64,000 nt of DNA from Cognaticolwellia aestuarii (GTDB taxonomy: Bacteria > Pseudomonadota > Gammaproteobacteria > Enterobacterales > Alteromonadaceae), in assembly GCF_002000025.1 (NCBI RefSeq), contig NZ_MUZV01000004.1, forward strand, positions 62,001 through 126,000. The letters are read 5' to 3'. The notes beneath the pieces were generated by a model. That model saw only the letters and a list, made by a program, of their open reading frames with translations. It was not told the DNA's origin and did no database searches. Every line of letters starts with the position of its first letter. Position 1 is the first letter of the stretch. This document shows, one piece after another, positions 1-8,893 of the stretch. A program made the translations under genes and the position numbers.

Positions 1-1277
1 GTCATGCCTGCTATTTGACCTGTTAAGCTACGCTTAATTAATGGTACAGCCGCAAAAACCGCCCCTTCACCTGCCTGCACAAAGAAAGAGCACAGCATCG
101 CTGTTACTACTGCTAATGCTAGTGGCCAAGCCTCTGAAATCAACGACATAGCAAAATAACCACAAGCTAAGCCTGCCGTTAGAATTAGCAGGGTTTTCTT
201 ACGGCCAAACTTATCGCTTAGCCAACCACCACCAGGACGTGACATTAAATTCATAAAGGCATAAGTTGACGCTAACATGGCAGCAAACACCATATCTAAA
301 GCAAAGGTTTCAGCAAAAAATAATGGCAGCATAGAAATCACCGCAAGTTCAGAGCCAAAAGTAGCGAAGTATAAAACATTCAGTACCGCAACTTGTTTAA
401 ATTTATATTGCTGCGCAGGTGGAATAATTGACTTAAAAACCTTTATATTCACTTTATAGGTTTGAATTAACTCGGAAATGAACAAGGCAAATAGCGCTAA
501 ATAAACCAAAATAGCACTTTGCTCTGACAGTAAGCTCACCCCACTTGGCGACAACTTCCATGTGAGTAGCGCCAACGCACCATACATGGGTAATTTCATT
601 AAAATTAAAAGGTAAAAATCATTGCGACTAGTGACCAACATTGCACCGCTACTTTTAGGCTTAAAATAAGTAGAACCTTGCGGAGTATCTTTGACATTAA
701 AATACCAAATAACACTAAAAACCAAACTAAGCATGCCCGTCAATGCCACGGCGTAGCGCCATCCGTCTTCGCCACCAAAAAATAACGCTAAACTGGGGAG
801 TAACATAGCGGCAGCGGCTGAACCAAAATTGCCCCAACCACCATAAATCCCCTCAGCCGTACCGAGTTCATTGGCTGGAAACCACTCACTGACCATGCGA
901 ATACCAATAACAAAACCGGCACCAATAAAACCTAGTAAAAACCGTGATAACGCCGCCTGCTCGAAATCGGTAGCGAGTGCAAACATAAAACAAGGAATGC
1001 TACACAATGCCAACAATATTGCATAAACAAGCCGAGGACCATATTTGTCAGTTAACATACCTATGATTACTCGTGCAGGAATGGTAAGTGCGACATTTAA
1101 TAATAATAACGTTTTAATTTCGGCACTGGATAAATTTAGGCTATCCGCTATTACCGAAAGTAACGGTGCATGATTAAACCACACAGCAAAGGTAATAAAA
1201 AATGCCATCCAACTTAAGTGCAGCACTTTCATCTTACCGACAAATGAAAATATTTTAATCCCTGCAGGATCAGACAT
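1..1277 (-). CDS. NarK-type nitrate/nitrite MFS transporter (C-terminus off the window)
   Basis: A polytopic inner-membrane transporter of the nitrate/nitrite porter (NNP) branch of the major facilitator superfamily, predicted to move nitrate or nitrite across the cytoplasmic membrane. I translated it by hand from the ATG at 1277; 425 codons are visible and the reading frame is open to the left edge. It begins [12 protein letters not shown] and carries the first NNP signature [15 protein letters not shown] after the [12 protein letters not shown] stretch. The visible part ends at TGQIAGMT, where the second family signature starts, so roughly the last two helices are missing. It is transcribed away from rplY, and no nitrate reductase gene is visible. 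Family assignment is firm. Direction and substrate (nitrate or nitrite) cannot be told from sequence. Confidence 0.85.
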   Translation of the reverse strand, partial: MSDPAGIKIFSFVGKMKVLHLSWMAFFITFAVWFNHAPLLSVIADSLNLSSAEIKTLLLLNVALTIPARVIIGMLTDKYGPRLVYAILLALCSIPCFMFALATDFEQAALSRFLLGFIGAGFVIGIRMVSEWFPANELGTAEGIYGGWGNFGSAAAAMLLPSLALFFGGEDGWRYAVALTGMLSLVFSVIWYFNVKDTPQGSTYFKPKSSGAMLVTSRNDFYLLILMKLPMYGALALLTWKLSPSGVSLLSEQSAILVYLALFALFISELIQTYKVNIKVFKSIIPPAQQYKFKQVAVLNVLYFATFGSELAVISMLPLFFAETFALDMVFAAMLASTYAFMNLMSRPGGGWLSDKFGRKKTLLILTAGLACGYFAMSLISEAWPLALAVVTAMLCSFFVQAGEGAVFAAVPLIKRSLTGQIAGM

Positions 1278-1680
1278 ATAAATTTCCTTAACTAACTGAG
1301 CGAAATGAAACTAGAGCTAAGCAATCTTAATACCAGTAAAAAAATAAAATTTTAAGCATTACAATTCAGTAAGATACATAAAAAGTGAGTTAAAAAATCA
1401 AAAGGTACGATAACCGTTAATCACCTTAATAGGGCTTATTGCACACCAAAGGTGCAGGTCATTGCTTGAAAGCATTCAACTTCCTATTCCTTTTTAACCC
1501 ATTAATAAGTAATTAAATTAACAGTTTAATCCAAGGGGTTGCGATAACATTGGATCTCCGTTAATAGGGGTGTTATCATGCCGCGCCTTTTTTAGCTAAT
1601 TAATAGCAGTTAAAAAAGGAACAGGTTGTTTTTGGTCGCAAAAAACAACAACTTTTAATTATTAAATAATGGATATAACC
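1278..1680. other. Divergent intergenic region between the nitrate transporter and rplY
   Basis: No coding sequence is visible. It holds the divergent control regions of the transporter (minus) and rplY (plus). The clearest element is a sigma70-like promoter for rplY at 1550-1579. No convincing NarL or FNR site was seen. Confidence 0.5.
1550..1579 (+). promoter_or_regulatory. Probable sigma70 promoter of rplY
   Basis: TTGGAT (1550-1555) and TATCAT (1574-1579) are separated by 18 bp. The -10 is followed by a GC-rich stretch (GCCGCGCC), the kind of discriminator found at stringently controlled ribosomal and tRNA promoters. The leader to the rplY start is about 95 nt. Confidence 0.5.
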
Positions 1681-2304
1681 ATGACTGATTTATTTACATT
1701 GGATGCTGAAGTACGTACAGATTTAGGGAAAGGTGCGAGCCGCCGCCTACGTCACGCGAACAAAGTTCCAGCGATTTTATACGGTGAAGGCCAAGAGCCT
1801 GTTTCTTTAACGTTAGAGCACAAAAATGTTTTCCGTGCACAACAAGAAGAAGCTTTTTACTCTCACGTTTTAACAATCAACGTTGACGGTAAGCCTGTTG
1901 AGTGTCTTTTAAAAGATATGCAACGTCACCCGTTCAAGCAAGTTGTAATGCACTTAGATTTCTTACGTGTTGATGCAAAACATGCTGTACAAGTTAATGC
2001 TCCTATTCACTTCATCAACGAAGATGTTGCTGAGAAAAAAGGTGGCGCTATGACTCACCACGTGAATGAAATTGCAGTAACATGTTTACCTGCTGACATT
2101 CCAGAGTTTATTGAAATTGATGTTGCTAACTTAGAAGTTGGTCAAACATTGCATTTATCAGACATTACGTTACCGAAAGGCGTAACTTCTGATGAATTAG
2201 CAAAAGGCGAAAGCCATGACCAAGCTGTTGCTACATTGAATGCTCCTAAAGGTGCAAGCGATGACAGCGCAGATGAAGCAACTGAAGAAGCTTCAGCTGA
2301 GTAA
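1681..2304 (+). CDS. rplY: 50S ribosomal protein L25/general stress protein Ctc
   Basis: Ribosomal protein of the L25/TL5/CTC family that binds 5S rRNA in the large subunit. It is the long (about 207 residue) form: an N-terminal L25 domain ([15 protein letters not shown] is the family hallmark) followed by the TL5 C-terminal beta domain and an acidic Glu/Ala-rich tail. An in-frame ATG lies at 1669, but GGAT at 1670-1673 sits at a plausible ribosome-binding distance only for the ATG at 1681, and homologues start near this point. It is followed by a strong terminator and then pth and ychF, the usual order in gammaproteobacteria. Identification is secure; only the start is open. Confidence 0.95.
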   Translation: MTDLFTLDAEVRTDLGKGASRRLRHANKVPAILYGEGQEPVSLTLEHKNVFRAQQEEAFYSHVLTINVDGKPVECLLKDMQRHPFKQVVMHLDFLRVDAKHAVQVNAPIHFINEDVAEKKGGAMTHHVNEIAVTCLPADIPEFIEIDVANLEVGQTLHLSDITLPKGVTSDELAKGESHDQAVATLNAPKGASDDSADEATEEASAE

Positions 2305-2326
2305 ATATTAATTTACTCCTGATGAT

Positions 2327-2371
2327 AAAGCTTAAAGGGATATTGTGTTATACATGCCCTTTAAGCTTTTT
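2327..2371 (+). terminator. Rho-independent terminator after rplY
   Basis: A perfect 13-bp stem AAAGCTTAAAGGG (2327-2339) pairs with CCCTTTAAGCTTT (2357-2369) and runs into T residues. Confidence 0.75.
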
Positions 2372-2445
2372 AGATTTATAACAAGTAGTTTAATGATACT
2401 TGAAATTATCGACCTTAAGTTTGAACAACAAGAGTAAACTATTAG

Positions 2446-3030
2446 ATGACGATTCAATTAGTAGTCGGCTTAGGAAATCCAGGCTTAGAATACAGTAAAA
2501 CCCGTCATAATGCCGGTGATTGGTTCGTCCAAGAGCTTGCTTCACGTTACAACATTTCATTAAAGCCAGAAAAAAAATATTCAGGTCTCTATGGTAAAGG
2601 ATTAATTGCCGGACAATTAGTTCATCTTCTTATACCAACCACTTTTATGAATTGTAGTGGTAAAGCCGTAGCTCCATTAGCCAACTTTTTTCGCATCCCC
2701 GTTGAAAATATTTTAGTCGCTCATGATGAACTCGATATGTTGCCAGGTGTTTGTAAGATCAAACAAGGTGGTGGGCACGGCGGTCACAATGGCTTACGCG
2801 ATATTATTGCGTGCATGGCAAATAACAAAGAATTTTATCGGTTACGCATTGGTATTGACCATCCAGGTCATCGCGATCGCGTCACCGGGCATGTGCTTGG
2901 TAAAGCACCGGCCAACGAACAAAACTTAATTGACCAAGCGATAGACGAAGCTGCGCGCTGTTTTGAAATTTGGCTAAAAGACGATATTAAGAAAGCTCAA
3001 AATCGTCTACATTCTTTTAAAGCGCAATAA
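2446..3030 (+). CDS. pth: Peptidyl-tRNA hydrolase
   Basis: Cytoplasmic esterase that releases peptides from prematurely dissociated peptidyl-tRNA so that the tRNA can be recycled. The 194-residue protein has the family features: [21 protein letters not shown] near the N-terminus with the conserved Asn and the catalytic His, FMNCSGKAV in the middle, the HDELDMLPG motif with the catalytic Asp, and [10 protein letters not shown]. Length matches bacterial Pth. It lies 33 bp upstream of ychF on the same strand, the arrangement seen across gammaproteobacteria, so the two are probably co-transcribed. Confidence 0.97.
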   Translation: MTIQLVVGLGNPGLEYSKTRHNAGDWFVQELASRYNISLKPEKKYSGLYGKGLIAGQLVHLLIPTTFMNCSGKAVAPLANFFRIPVENILVAHDELDMLPGVCKIKQGGGHGGHNGLRDIIACMANNKEFYRLRIGIDHPGHRDRVTGHVLGKAPANEQNLIDQAIDEAARCFEIWLKDDIKKAQNRLHSFKAQ

Positions 3031-3062
3031 TCGCTATTGCGCCAACATTATAGGTAAACATC

Positions 3063-4154
3063 ATGGGATTTAAATGTGGTATTGTTGGCTTGCCCAACGT
3101 CGGAAAATCAACACTTTTCAACGCGCTGACAAAAGCGGGCATTGAAGCTGCTAACTTCCCCTTTTGTACAATTGAACCTAACACAGGTGTTGTACCCGTT
3201 CCAGATCCACGCTTAGATGCACTTGAAAAAATTGTTAACCCTGAACGTGTTTTAGCAACAACAATGGAGTTTGTTGATATTGCAGGATTAGTTGCTGGCG
3301 CCTCTAAGGGCGAAGGCTTAGGTAATAAATTTCTTGCTAATATCCGCGAAACAGATGCTATTGGCCATGTAGTGCGTTGTTTTGATAATGACAACATCAT
3401 TCATGTTGCAAATAAAGTAAGTCCTGCTGACGATATTGATGTTATTAATACTGAATTAGCTTTATCTGATATGGATACAGCAGAGCGTGCTATTACGCGT
3501 TTAGCTAAAAAAGCTAAGGGTGGCGATAAAGACGCAAAATTTGAGATGCCAATATTAGAAAAAATACTTAAGCATGTTGAAGATGGTCATATGGTTCGCT
3601 CTCTAGAGCTGAGCAAAGAAGAGAAGGCAGCGGTTGCTTACTTAAACTTCTTAACCATTAAGCCAACCATGTACATTGCCAATGTAAATGATGATGGCTT
3701 TGAAAATAACCCTTATTTAGATGCTGTACAAAAAATAGCTGACGAAGAAGGCGCTATTGTAGTTGCTGTTTGTGCTGAGATAGAAGGCGAACTATCTGAA
3801 ATGGATGATGAAGACCGTGTTGAGTTTATGGCAGATCTTGGTTTAGAAGAGCCGGGCTTAAATCGCGTTATCAATGCCGGTTACTCATTACTGCATTTAC
3901 AAACCTATTTCACCGCTGGTGTAAAAGAGGTTCGCGCATGGACAGTTAAGCAAAATGCTACCGCCCCTCAAGCTGCGGGTGTAATTCATACTGACTTTGA
4001 GAAAGGCTTTATCCGAGCTGAAGTCATCGCATATGAAGACTTTATCGAATTTAATGGTGAGTCTGGCGCTAAAGAAGCAGGAAAATGGCGTTTAGAAGGT
4101 AAAGAATACCGTGTCAAAGACGGTGACGTTGTTCATTTTAGATTTAACGTCTAA
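3063..4154 (+). CDS. ychF: Redox-regulated ATPase/GTPase YchF (Obg family)
   Basis: Universally conserved P-loop NTPase of the Obg superfamily. YchF prefers ATP and associates with ribosomes; it has been linked to oxidative-stress control. At 363 residues it has the normal length. Visible motifs are the G1 loop GLPNVGKST, the switch/G3 region [19 protein letters not shown], and NVND where classical GTPases have NKxD, the change that explains ATP preference. A C-terminal TGS domain ends the protein. It follows pth and is closed by a hairpin terminator. Confidence 0.97.
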   Translation: MGFKCGIVGLPNVGKSTLFNALTKAGIEAANFPFCTIEPNTGVVPVPDPRLDALEKIVNPERVLATTMEFVDIAGLVAGASKGEGLGNKFLANIRETDAIGHVVRCFDNDNIIHVANKVSPADDIDVINTELALSDMDTAERAITRLAKKAKGGDKDAKFEMPILEKILKHVEDGHMVRSLELSKEEKAAVAYLNFLTIKPTMYIANVNDDGFENNPYLDAVQKIADEEGAIVVAVCAEIEGELSEMDDEDRVEFMADLGLEEPGLNRVINAGYSLLHLQTYFTAGVKEVRAWTVKQNATAPQAAGVIHTDFEKGFIRAEVIAYEDFIEFNGESGAKEAGKWRLEGKEYRVKDGDVVHFRFNV

Positions 4155-4176
4155 GTTTACTTCATAAAAACAAACG

Positions 4177-4203
4177 AAAAGAGAGCTAAGGCTCTCTTTT
4201 TTA
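4177..4203 (+). terminator. Rho-independent terminator after ychF
   Basis: Stem AAAAGAGAGC (4177-4186) with GCTCTCTTTT (4191-4200), a 4-nt loop and a run of six T. Confidence 0.8.
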
Positions 4204-4406
4204 TTAGCCCTTATTTCTCCTTTCCTTAAAGTTACTGCACCAACCTACGAATTACATCGTAATAAAGCTATTCTGAAATTCCTAACTACATTAAAATAAC
4301 GGCCAGTTTTATTCTGCCAAGAGCAATCATTGAAGAACAAAACTGGCAAAGTTTAACTTTCAGGTTAGACTTTCTAAAACAACAATATCAATATTTTAGG
4401 AATACT

Positions 4407-4760
4407 ATGAAAAAAACTATTTTAGCTTCGCTAGTGCTTGCAACTGCAATGCTTTATACACCACAAAGTTCAGCCTTTGACGAAAGCATGTCATTACGTA
4501 TCTGCGAGTATGTCTCTATTAATGATAAAAAACGCCTACGTAAGTATTTAAAGTCAAATAAAGTTAAGGTTCGCTCTATCTTTGACAGCATTCAATGTAA
4601 TGGTGTCAACTTACTCGAGTTTGCAGCAACATCAAACGCTCTTGATGTTGGAGAATATTTAATAGGTAAACTTCCTGTTAAAACTGTAACAGAGAACTTA
4701 GCCTCTATTAAAGCAAGCTCTGCTCACTTAGCAAAAGTAGCAAACGAAAGAATTAAATAA
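4407..4760 (+). CDS. Small exported protein of unknown function, DUF3718-like
   Basis: A 117-residue protein with a clear Sec signal peptide (MKKTILASLVLATAML, cleavage near SSA-FDES). The mature part carries ICEYVSINDKKRLRKYLK and IQCNGVNLLEFA, each with one cysteine, suggesting a disulfide in the periplasm. This pattern resembles the small DUF3718 family of Alteromonadales, but I assign that from memory. AGGA ahead of the ATG supports the start. It stands alone between two terminator-like hairpins, just upstream of the tRNA operon. Function unknown. Confidence 0.75.
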   Translation: MKKTILASLVLATAMLYTPQSSAFDESMSLRICEYVSINDKKRLRKYLKSNKVKVRSIFDSIQCNGVNLLEFAATSNALDVGEYLIGKLPVKTVTENLASIKASSAHLAKVANERIK

Positions 4761-4780
4761 ACTTTTAACAACAATCAAAA

Positions 4781-4815
4781 ACAAGCTCATTAAGTGAAAA
4801 GCTTAATGAGCTTGT
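4781..4815 (+). terminator. Hairpin terminator after the small exported protein
   Basis: A perfect 14-bp stem: ACAAGCTCATTAAG (4781-4794) with CTTAATGAGCTTGT (4802-4815). The following T tract is short (TATTTTG), so termination strength is uncertain. Confidence 0.6.
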
Positions 4816-4904
4816 TATTTTGAGATGTTTTTGTGCAGATATCCGGCAAATTGCACACTGAATAAGCAAACAAACAAAAAGTCGTATTTTTTTGATAAAA
4901 ACGG

Positions 4905-4933
4905 TTGACGTAGCTCAATCAGATTTGCATAAT
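4905..4933 (+). promoter_or_regulatory. Promoter of the tRNA operon
   Basis: TTGACG (4905-4910), a 17-bp spacer and CATAAT (4928-4933), followed by the GC-rich discriminator ACGCGCC. This is typical of strong, stringently regulated tRNA promoters. It lies 31 nt upstream of the first tRNA. Confidence 0.75.
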
Positions 4934-4964
4934 ACGCGCCACTTGCTGAGAGGCGAGATGGAAA

Positions 4965-5041
4965 GGCTACATAGCTCAGCTGGTTAGAGCACATCACTCA
5001 TAATGATGGGGTCCCAGGTTCAAATCCCGGTGTAGCCACCA
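4965..5041 (+). tRNA. tRNA-Met (CAT), elongator
   Basis: Acceptor stem GGCTACA/TGTAGCC, anticodon loop CTCATAA with anticodon CAT, T loop GTTCAAAT and an encoded CCA end. It closely resembles E. coli metT, an elongator rather than an initiator tRNA. First gene of the tRNA operon. Confidence 0.96.
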
Positions 5042-5066
5042 CTTATCTCTAAGTAAGAATTGAAAT

Positions 5067-5151
<85 letters not shown>

Positions 5152-5203
5152 TTTCAATGTAACGAATTATGAAAATAATAAGTTACGAAAGTAAGTACAT
5201 TGC

Positions 5204-5278
5204 TGGGGTATAGCCAAGCGGTAAGGCAGCGGGTTTTGATCCCGTCATTCTGAGGTTCAAATCCTCATACCCCAGCCA
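5204..5278 (+). tRNA. tRNA-Gln (TTG), copy 1
   Basis: Acceptor stem TGGGGTA/TACCCCA, anticodon TTG in the loop TTTTGAT, and encoded CCA. Corresponds to E. coli glnU/glnW. Identical to the copy at 5348. Confidence 0.96.
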
Positions 5279-5347
5279 CTTTCTTTTACTCTCTGTATTA
5301 TTCGAAAGTTCATCAATGTTACTCACTTAATCATAGAAGTATCCTGT

Positions 5348-5422
5348 TGGGGTATAGCCAAGCGGTAAGGCAGCGGGTTTTGATCCCGTCATTCTGAGGT
5401 TCAAATCCTCATACCCCAGCCA
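5348..5422 (+). tRNA. tRNA-Gln (TTG), copy 2
   Basis: Identical to the tRNA-Gln at 5204. The 10 nt after CCA (ACTTTCTTT plus flank) are also shared, which points to recent duplication or gene conversion. Confidence 0.96.
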
Positions 5423-5482
5423 CTTTCTTTGATTACCTTAAATTCTCAATCAATAATTTTTACGAGAAAACTACCTAGTTAT

Positions 5483-5567
<85 letters not shown>

Positions 5568-6210
5568 TTTATAATAGCTTATTTAATTTCACACCTCGTT
5601 AAATCTAATAAAAATCCCTACACACGTAAAATTATAACTTTCTTTTTATCCCCTCTATTCATTACTCTTTATTCAAGCAATATATTGTTCAAATATCATA
5701 ATATTTTATCCATTGAAGATTCATCGCTAGAAACAATACAAAAGAGCGACTCTCAAATCGAAGTATCAAAATACCCTGCCATTACTGCGCTTTACGTATG
5801 CGCTAATTCAGCATAATTTAAGCCGCTTCAGCCCCCTATTGGCCAGACCTTACTAACTAGTGCAAATGAGTCTCATGTAAACTCACTAGTGAGCTGCTTA
5901 GCAGCTTAAAAAACTAGCCAGCATTCATACAAAGTGAGGTTAAAAAAATCAAACCACTATATTTGAGCCTTTAATTGCCATTTTAGAGTATTCAAAGGCA
6001 ATAGGCGTGAGATGAAAGAACGTGATGATCTGCAAATAACAGTTTTACACGCCCATTTCCCTAATTTTTTATAATAATGCTGACACTATACTCAGCATTA
6101 TTATAAAAAGTTTTAGTGAAAATTAAGTAACGTTAGCAACAAAAGTAAATTCACTCTGTAAAACTATAGCCAATCTGCGTGAAGCCTATAGCTTAAGAAA
6201 CCAAGTGGCT
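5568..6210. other. Intergenic region between the tRNA operon and ubiF
   Basis: No credible gene. An open frame from 5538 to 5816 starts inside the tRNA-Leu and has no ribosome-binding site, so I reject it. The region holds a small hairpin (AGCTGC-TTA-GCAGCT, about 5893-5907) and a long perfect inverted repeat at 6066-6109. Confidence 0.5.
6066..6109. repeat. 18-bp perfect inverted repeat, 8-nt loop
   Basis: TTTTTATAATAATGCTGA (6066-6083) is exactly complementary to TCAGCATTATTATAAAAA (6092-6109). On neither strand is it followed by a separate T run, so it is not a textbook terminator, though it lies just past the 3' end of the minus-strand ubiF. Confidence 0.7.
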
Positions 6211-7377
6211 TTAAATACCACAAGCATAAGCGAGTGCTTTATTCTTTAATTGCGGTAACTTGTTTACCATAGTCAAGCCGGCATTACGAGCTAACTTAAC
6301 TAAAGGTGAAACATGGCCAAATGATAAATATAAAGCATCCATTGTCGTCATCATTAACAAGTTATCTGTGCGCCTTTTCTGTTGATAACGAGCCAGTACA
6401 TCCTCTTGGTGCCAAGACTCGCCATTTCCAATAGCTTGTGCAATAACATGCTGCAAAGCCTTAACATCTTTAAAGCCTAAATTGACACCTTGTCCCGCCA
6501 TTGGGTTTATTGTGTGTGCAGCATCCCCAAGCAATAAAACACGCCCCTTGTGATACTGATTTGCATGACGCCTAGTTAATGGGAATGCCGCTTGATTGAT
6601 AACTTCAATACGCCCTAATTTACTTGGAAAGTTTTGCATGATCTCTTGCTCTAGACTACGCGGAGACAAGGCTGATAAACGCTTTATTTCATCTTTAGCT
6701 TGATACCAAACTAAAGAGGCAGAATGACCAGGCATAGGCAACATAGCAAGAGGTCCTGTTTGAAAAAATTGCTGCCAAGTAATATCTTGTTGTGGCTTTT
6801 CAGTACGAACATTAATTAACATGGCTGATTGTGCATAATCCCAGCCTGTTGTTCCAATATGCGCCAACTTACGCACATATGAATTACCGCCATCAGCACC
6901 AACAACAATCTTAGTGCGTATACTTTGCGAAGCTAAGGTTAACTCGACTTCTGTGCTGTGCTGTTCAAGTTTAACCAAACTTTCAGGGCATAATAACGTG
7001 ATGTTTGGATGTTGCTGTAATTTTTGCCAAAGAGACAGTTGAATTAAGCGATTCTCAATAATATGACCTAAGTGTGATTGCCCTATATTATTAGCATCAA
7101 ATTCAGTATAACTAGACTCACATTCTGATACACCAAGGCGCTTGTATGGACACATTCGCCACTGTTTCAGTTGCTGCCACGCATCTAGTTGCTGTAATAA
7201 CTGCTCTGAAGCTAATGAAATAGCGGAAACTCTTAAATCAAATGCTTGCTCTACAGAAAAAGCAGCCGGTGCCTTTTTTTCAATAACAGCAACCTTTAAA
7301 CCTAATTCAGCCAATGATAAAGCACTCGCTGCTCCTACCATCCCTGCTCCAACAACTACACAATCAAATTGATTCAT
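6211..7377 (-). CDS. ubiF: Ubiquinone biosynthesis FAD monooxygenase, UbiF type
   Basis: Flavin-dependent aromatic hydroxylase of the UbiH/UbiF/UbiI family, acting in ubiquinone synthesis (hydroxylation of the 3-methyl-6-methoxy-benzoquinol precursor in the UbiF case). Visible are the N-terminal dinucleotide-binding GAGMVGAASALSLAELG, the DG fingerprint VVGADGGNSYVRK and the FAD motif GDAAHTINPMAGQGVNLG. It resembles E. coli UbiF rather than UbiH/UbiI (CPYKRL, FPLTRRHANQY), and ubiF also neighbours the tRNA operon in E. coli. I prefer the start at MNQFDCVVVG over the ATG four codons upstream, because the latter puts extra residues before the FAD fold; neither has a clear ribosome-binding site. 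Confidence 0.9.
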   Translation of the reverse strand: MNQFDCVVVGAGMVGAASALSLAELGLKVAVIEKKAPAAFSVEQAFDLRVSAISLASEQLLQQLDAWQQLKQWRMCPYKRLGVSECESSYTEFDANNIGQSHLGHIIENRLIQLSLWQKLQQHPNITLLCPESLVKLEQHSTEVELTLASQSIRTKIVVGADGGNSYVRKLAHIGTTGWDYAQSAMLINVRTEKPQQDITWQQFFQTGPLAMLPMPGHSASLVWYQAKDEIKRLSALSPRSLEQEIMQNFPSKLGRIEVINQAAFPLTRRHANQYHKGRVLLLGDAAHTINPMAGQGVNLGFKDVKALQHVIAQAIGNGESWHQEDVLARYQQKRRTDNLLMMTTMDALYLSFGHVSPLVKLARNAGLTMVNKLPQLKNKALAYACGI

Positions 7378-7407
7378 AATGATTTTCATAACTTTATTCA
7401 GATAAAG

Positions 7408-8061
7408 TTATTCTACCCAACCTGATATCGTAATTCGATATTTATATACTGGATTATTAAGTACCCTGACACTATGTGGCATTGGATGCGATAACTTTAA
7501 AACTGTTAGTGTATTAAACTTAGGTGAAATAACACGTTTATAAAACTTTATCTTTTTTGGATAAAGCTCTAACTGACCGCCAAACCTTTCTTGCCACCCA
7601 GTTGATAGCTGATAAATAAAAGCATACTTACCGGCACCGCCATCAGTGTGATAACTAATGAATTGCCCTTTTTTGAATGACGCAAAAAAGGTATCTTGCA
7701 ACTCCCCCTTTATTAATTCTTTATCTTTAAACAATTCAACAACTTTATTACCCAAGTTTTGGTGCAAAGCTGACTGTTTATGTTGCTGCTGATATTTATT
7801 GCTTGAACGATAAAACGAGAAGGAAAATCGATTTCTTTTCAACGCCTTAATTGCTTGTGCATGTTTGGTGTTATCAATAACCTGAGTGGATATATTATTT
7901 TTTATCCGACTAAATGGTTGTGATGGAGCGCTTAATAGTCCCCACTTTTTAATATGTTGGCGCTGAATAATTTCACTTCTTAATTGTCGCGCTTCATTAG
8001 CAGGTAAAAACTGTTCAATGATTACAAAACCATTCTTTTCTAACGTGTCAGTCCATGTCAT
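7408..8061 (-). CDS. 2OG-Fe(II) oxygenase family protein
   Basis: A 217-residue protein with the double-stranded beta-helix iron motif of prolyl-hydroxylase-like oxygenases: YHTDGGAG (His-x-Asp), then HPMPHSV with the distal His, and YRITISGWVE with the Arg that would bind 2-oxoglutarate. The substrate could be a protein side chain or small molecule; nothing here decides. The start at MTWTDTLEKNGF is chosen because AAGGA lies 9 nt upstream; a longer frame begins at 8103 without such a site. It sits 30 bp upstream of ubiF on the same strand and may be co-transcribed with it. Confidence 0.8.
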   Translation of the reverse strand: MTWTDTLEKNGFVIIEQFLPANEARQLRSEIIQRQHIKKWGLLSAPSQPFSRIKNNISTQVIDNTKHAQAIKALKRNRFSFSFYRSSNKYQQQHKQSALHQNLGNKVVELFKDKELIKGELQDTFFASFKKGQFISYHTDGGAGKYAFIYQLSTGWQERFGGQLELYPKKIKFYKRVISPKFNTLTVLKLSHPMPHSVRVLNNPVYKYRITISGWVE

Positions 8062-8388
8062 ACCTAACTGTCCTTGAAAAATTGCCGCGCTAATAAACTG
8101 CAAAGCCTATAAAATCTTTGCGCGGCAGATGTATTAAACTTCGTACGAGAAATGCACCGTTAAACGTATAGATTTCAGCTCAACTAGTCGATAGTCAGCT
8201 TTTCATAGGCTTTATTAATCAAGGGCTGAAGAACTACTATGTTATTGTGAATAATTAACAAACACTCAATTACTATGATCAAAAAATACAGCAAAGGGTA
8301 ATTAGTAGCTTAAACACTTTTCTTCGTTATAATCAAAATAGCTTAATCCTAAATTATATAAAAATACAACTAAAAAAAAGGAATGATT

Positions 8389-8838
8389 ATGTCTGCATTA
8401 CAAAAAGAAAGGCGCGTTGCTAAAGATATTAATTTAGTCTACGACTTATCAGAAAAGCCTAATTTAAGTCAGCTTAAAGCCCACGAAGACCGAGCGGTTG
8501 TAGCAAAATTAAAGGCCGACTTAGTACTACCTAACGATAAGATTTTAACTGTAGATATAGATTTTGATAGCACAAGTGGCTACCATGATAATGCCATCAT
8601 GGTGATGGATGATTTTGGGGTCGAGATAATTGCCACGGCATTTGAAGTAAAATATGGAAAAGAACATGCAGATAAAGTGCGAAGAGCGTGGGCACGTAAA
8701 CAAAATGATAGCGACCCTCGTAAGCCTACTTATCTGTTGGTACAAAAGCCTGAATCGGTTGAGAAAACACCAAAAATCTTTGCTTCTTGTGGTCAAGAGC
8801 GCCACCCGCCAAAAGAAGCACCAGCTAGCATTATCTAA
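8389..8838 (+). CDS. Conserved-looking protein of unknown function
   Basis: A 149-residue soluble protein with no signal peptide or membrane segment. It has a charged central region (HADKVRRAWARKQNDSD) and a proline-rich tail with one Cys. I do not recognise the family. AAGGA at 8378-8382 is correctly spaced (6 nt) for the ATG at 8389, not for the ATG at 8383 that abuts it. It is the first gene of a plus-strand pair with the large sensor downstream, 55 bp away. Confidence 0.65.
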   Translation: MSALQKERRVAKDINLVYDLSEKPNLSQLKAHEDRAVVAKLKADLVLPNDKILTVDIDFDSTSGYHDNAIMVMDDFGVEIIATAFEVKYGKEHADKVRRAWARKQNDSDPRKPTYLLVQKPESVEKTPKIFASCGQERHPPKEAPASII

Positions 8839-8893
8839 AAAAATAAATAAGCCTTTAATAATCAAGCTAAGGCTGTGGCAATTATCATTGCTA

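Noticed and set aside
4302-4347. 9-bp inverted repeat GCCAGTTTT/AAAACTGGC
   Set aside because: The 28-nt loop and lack of context give no supportable function.
8654-8893. N-terminal 80 codons of the open frame of the large sensor
   Set aside because: Most of it overlaps the preceding gene in another frame and would put 80 unrelated residues before the signal segment; the true start is near 8894.
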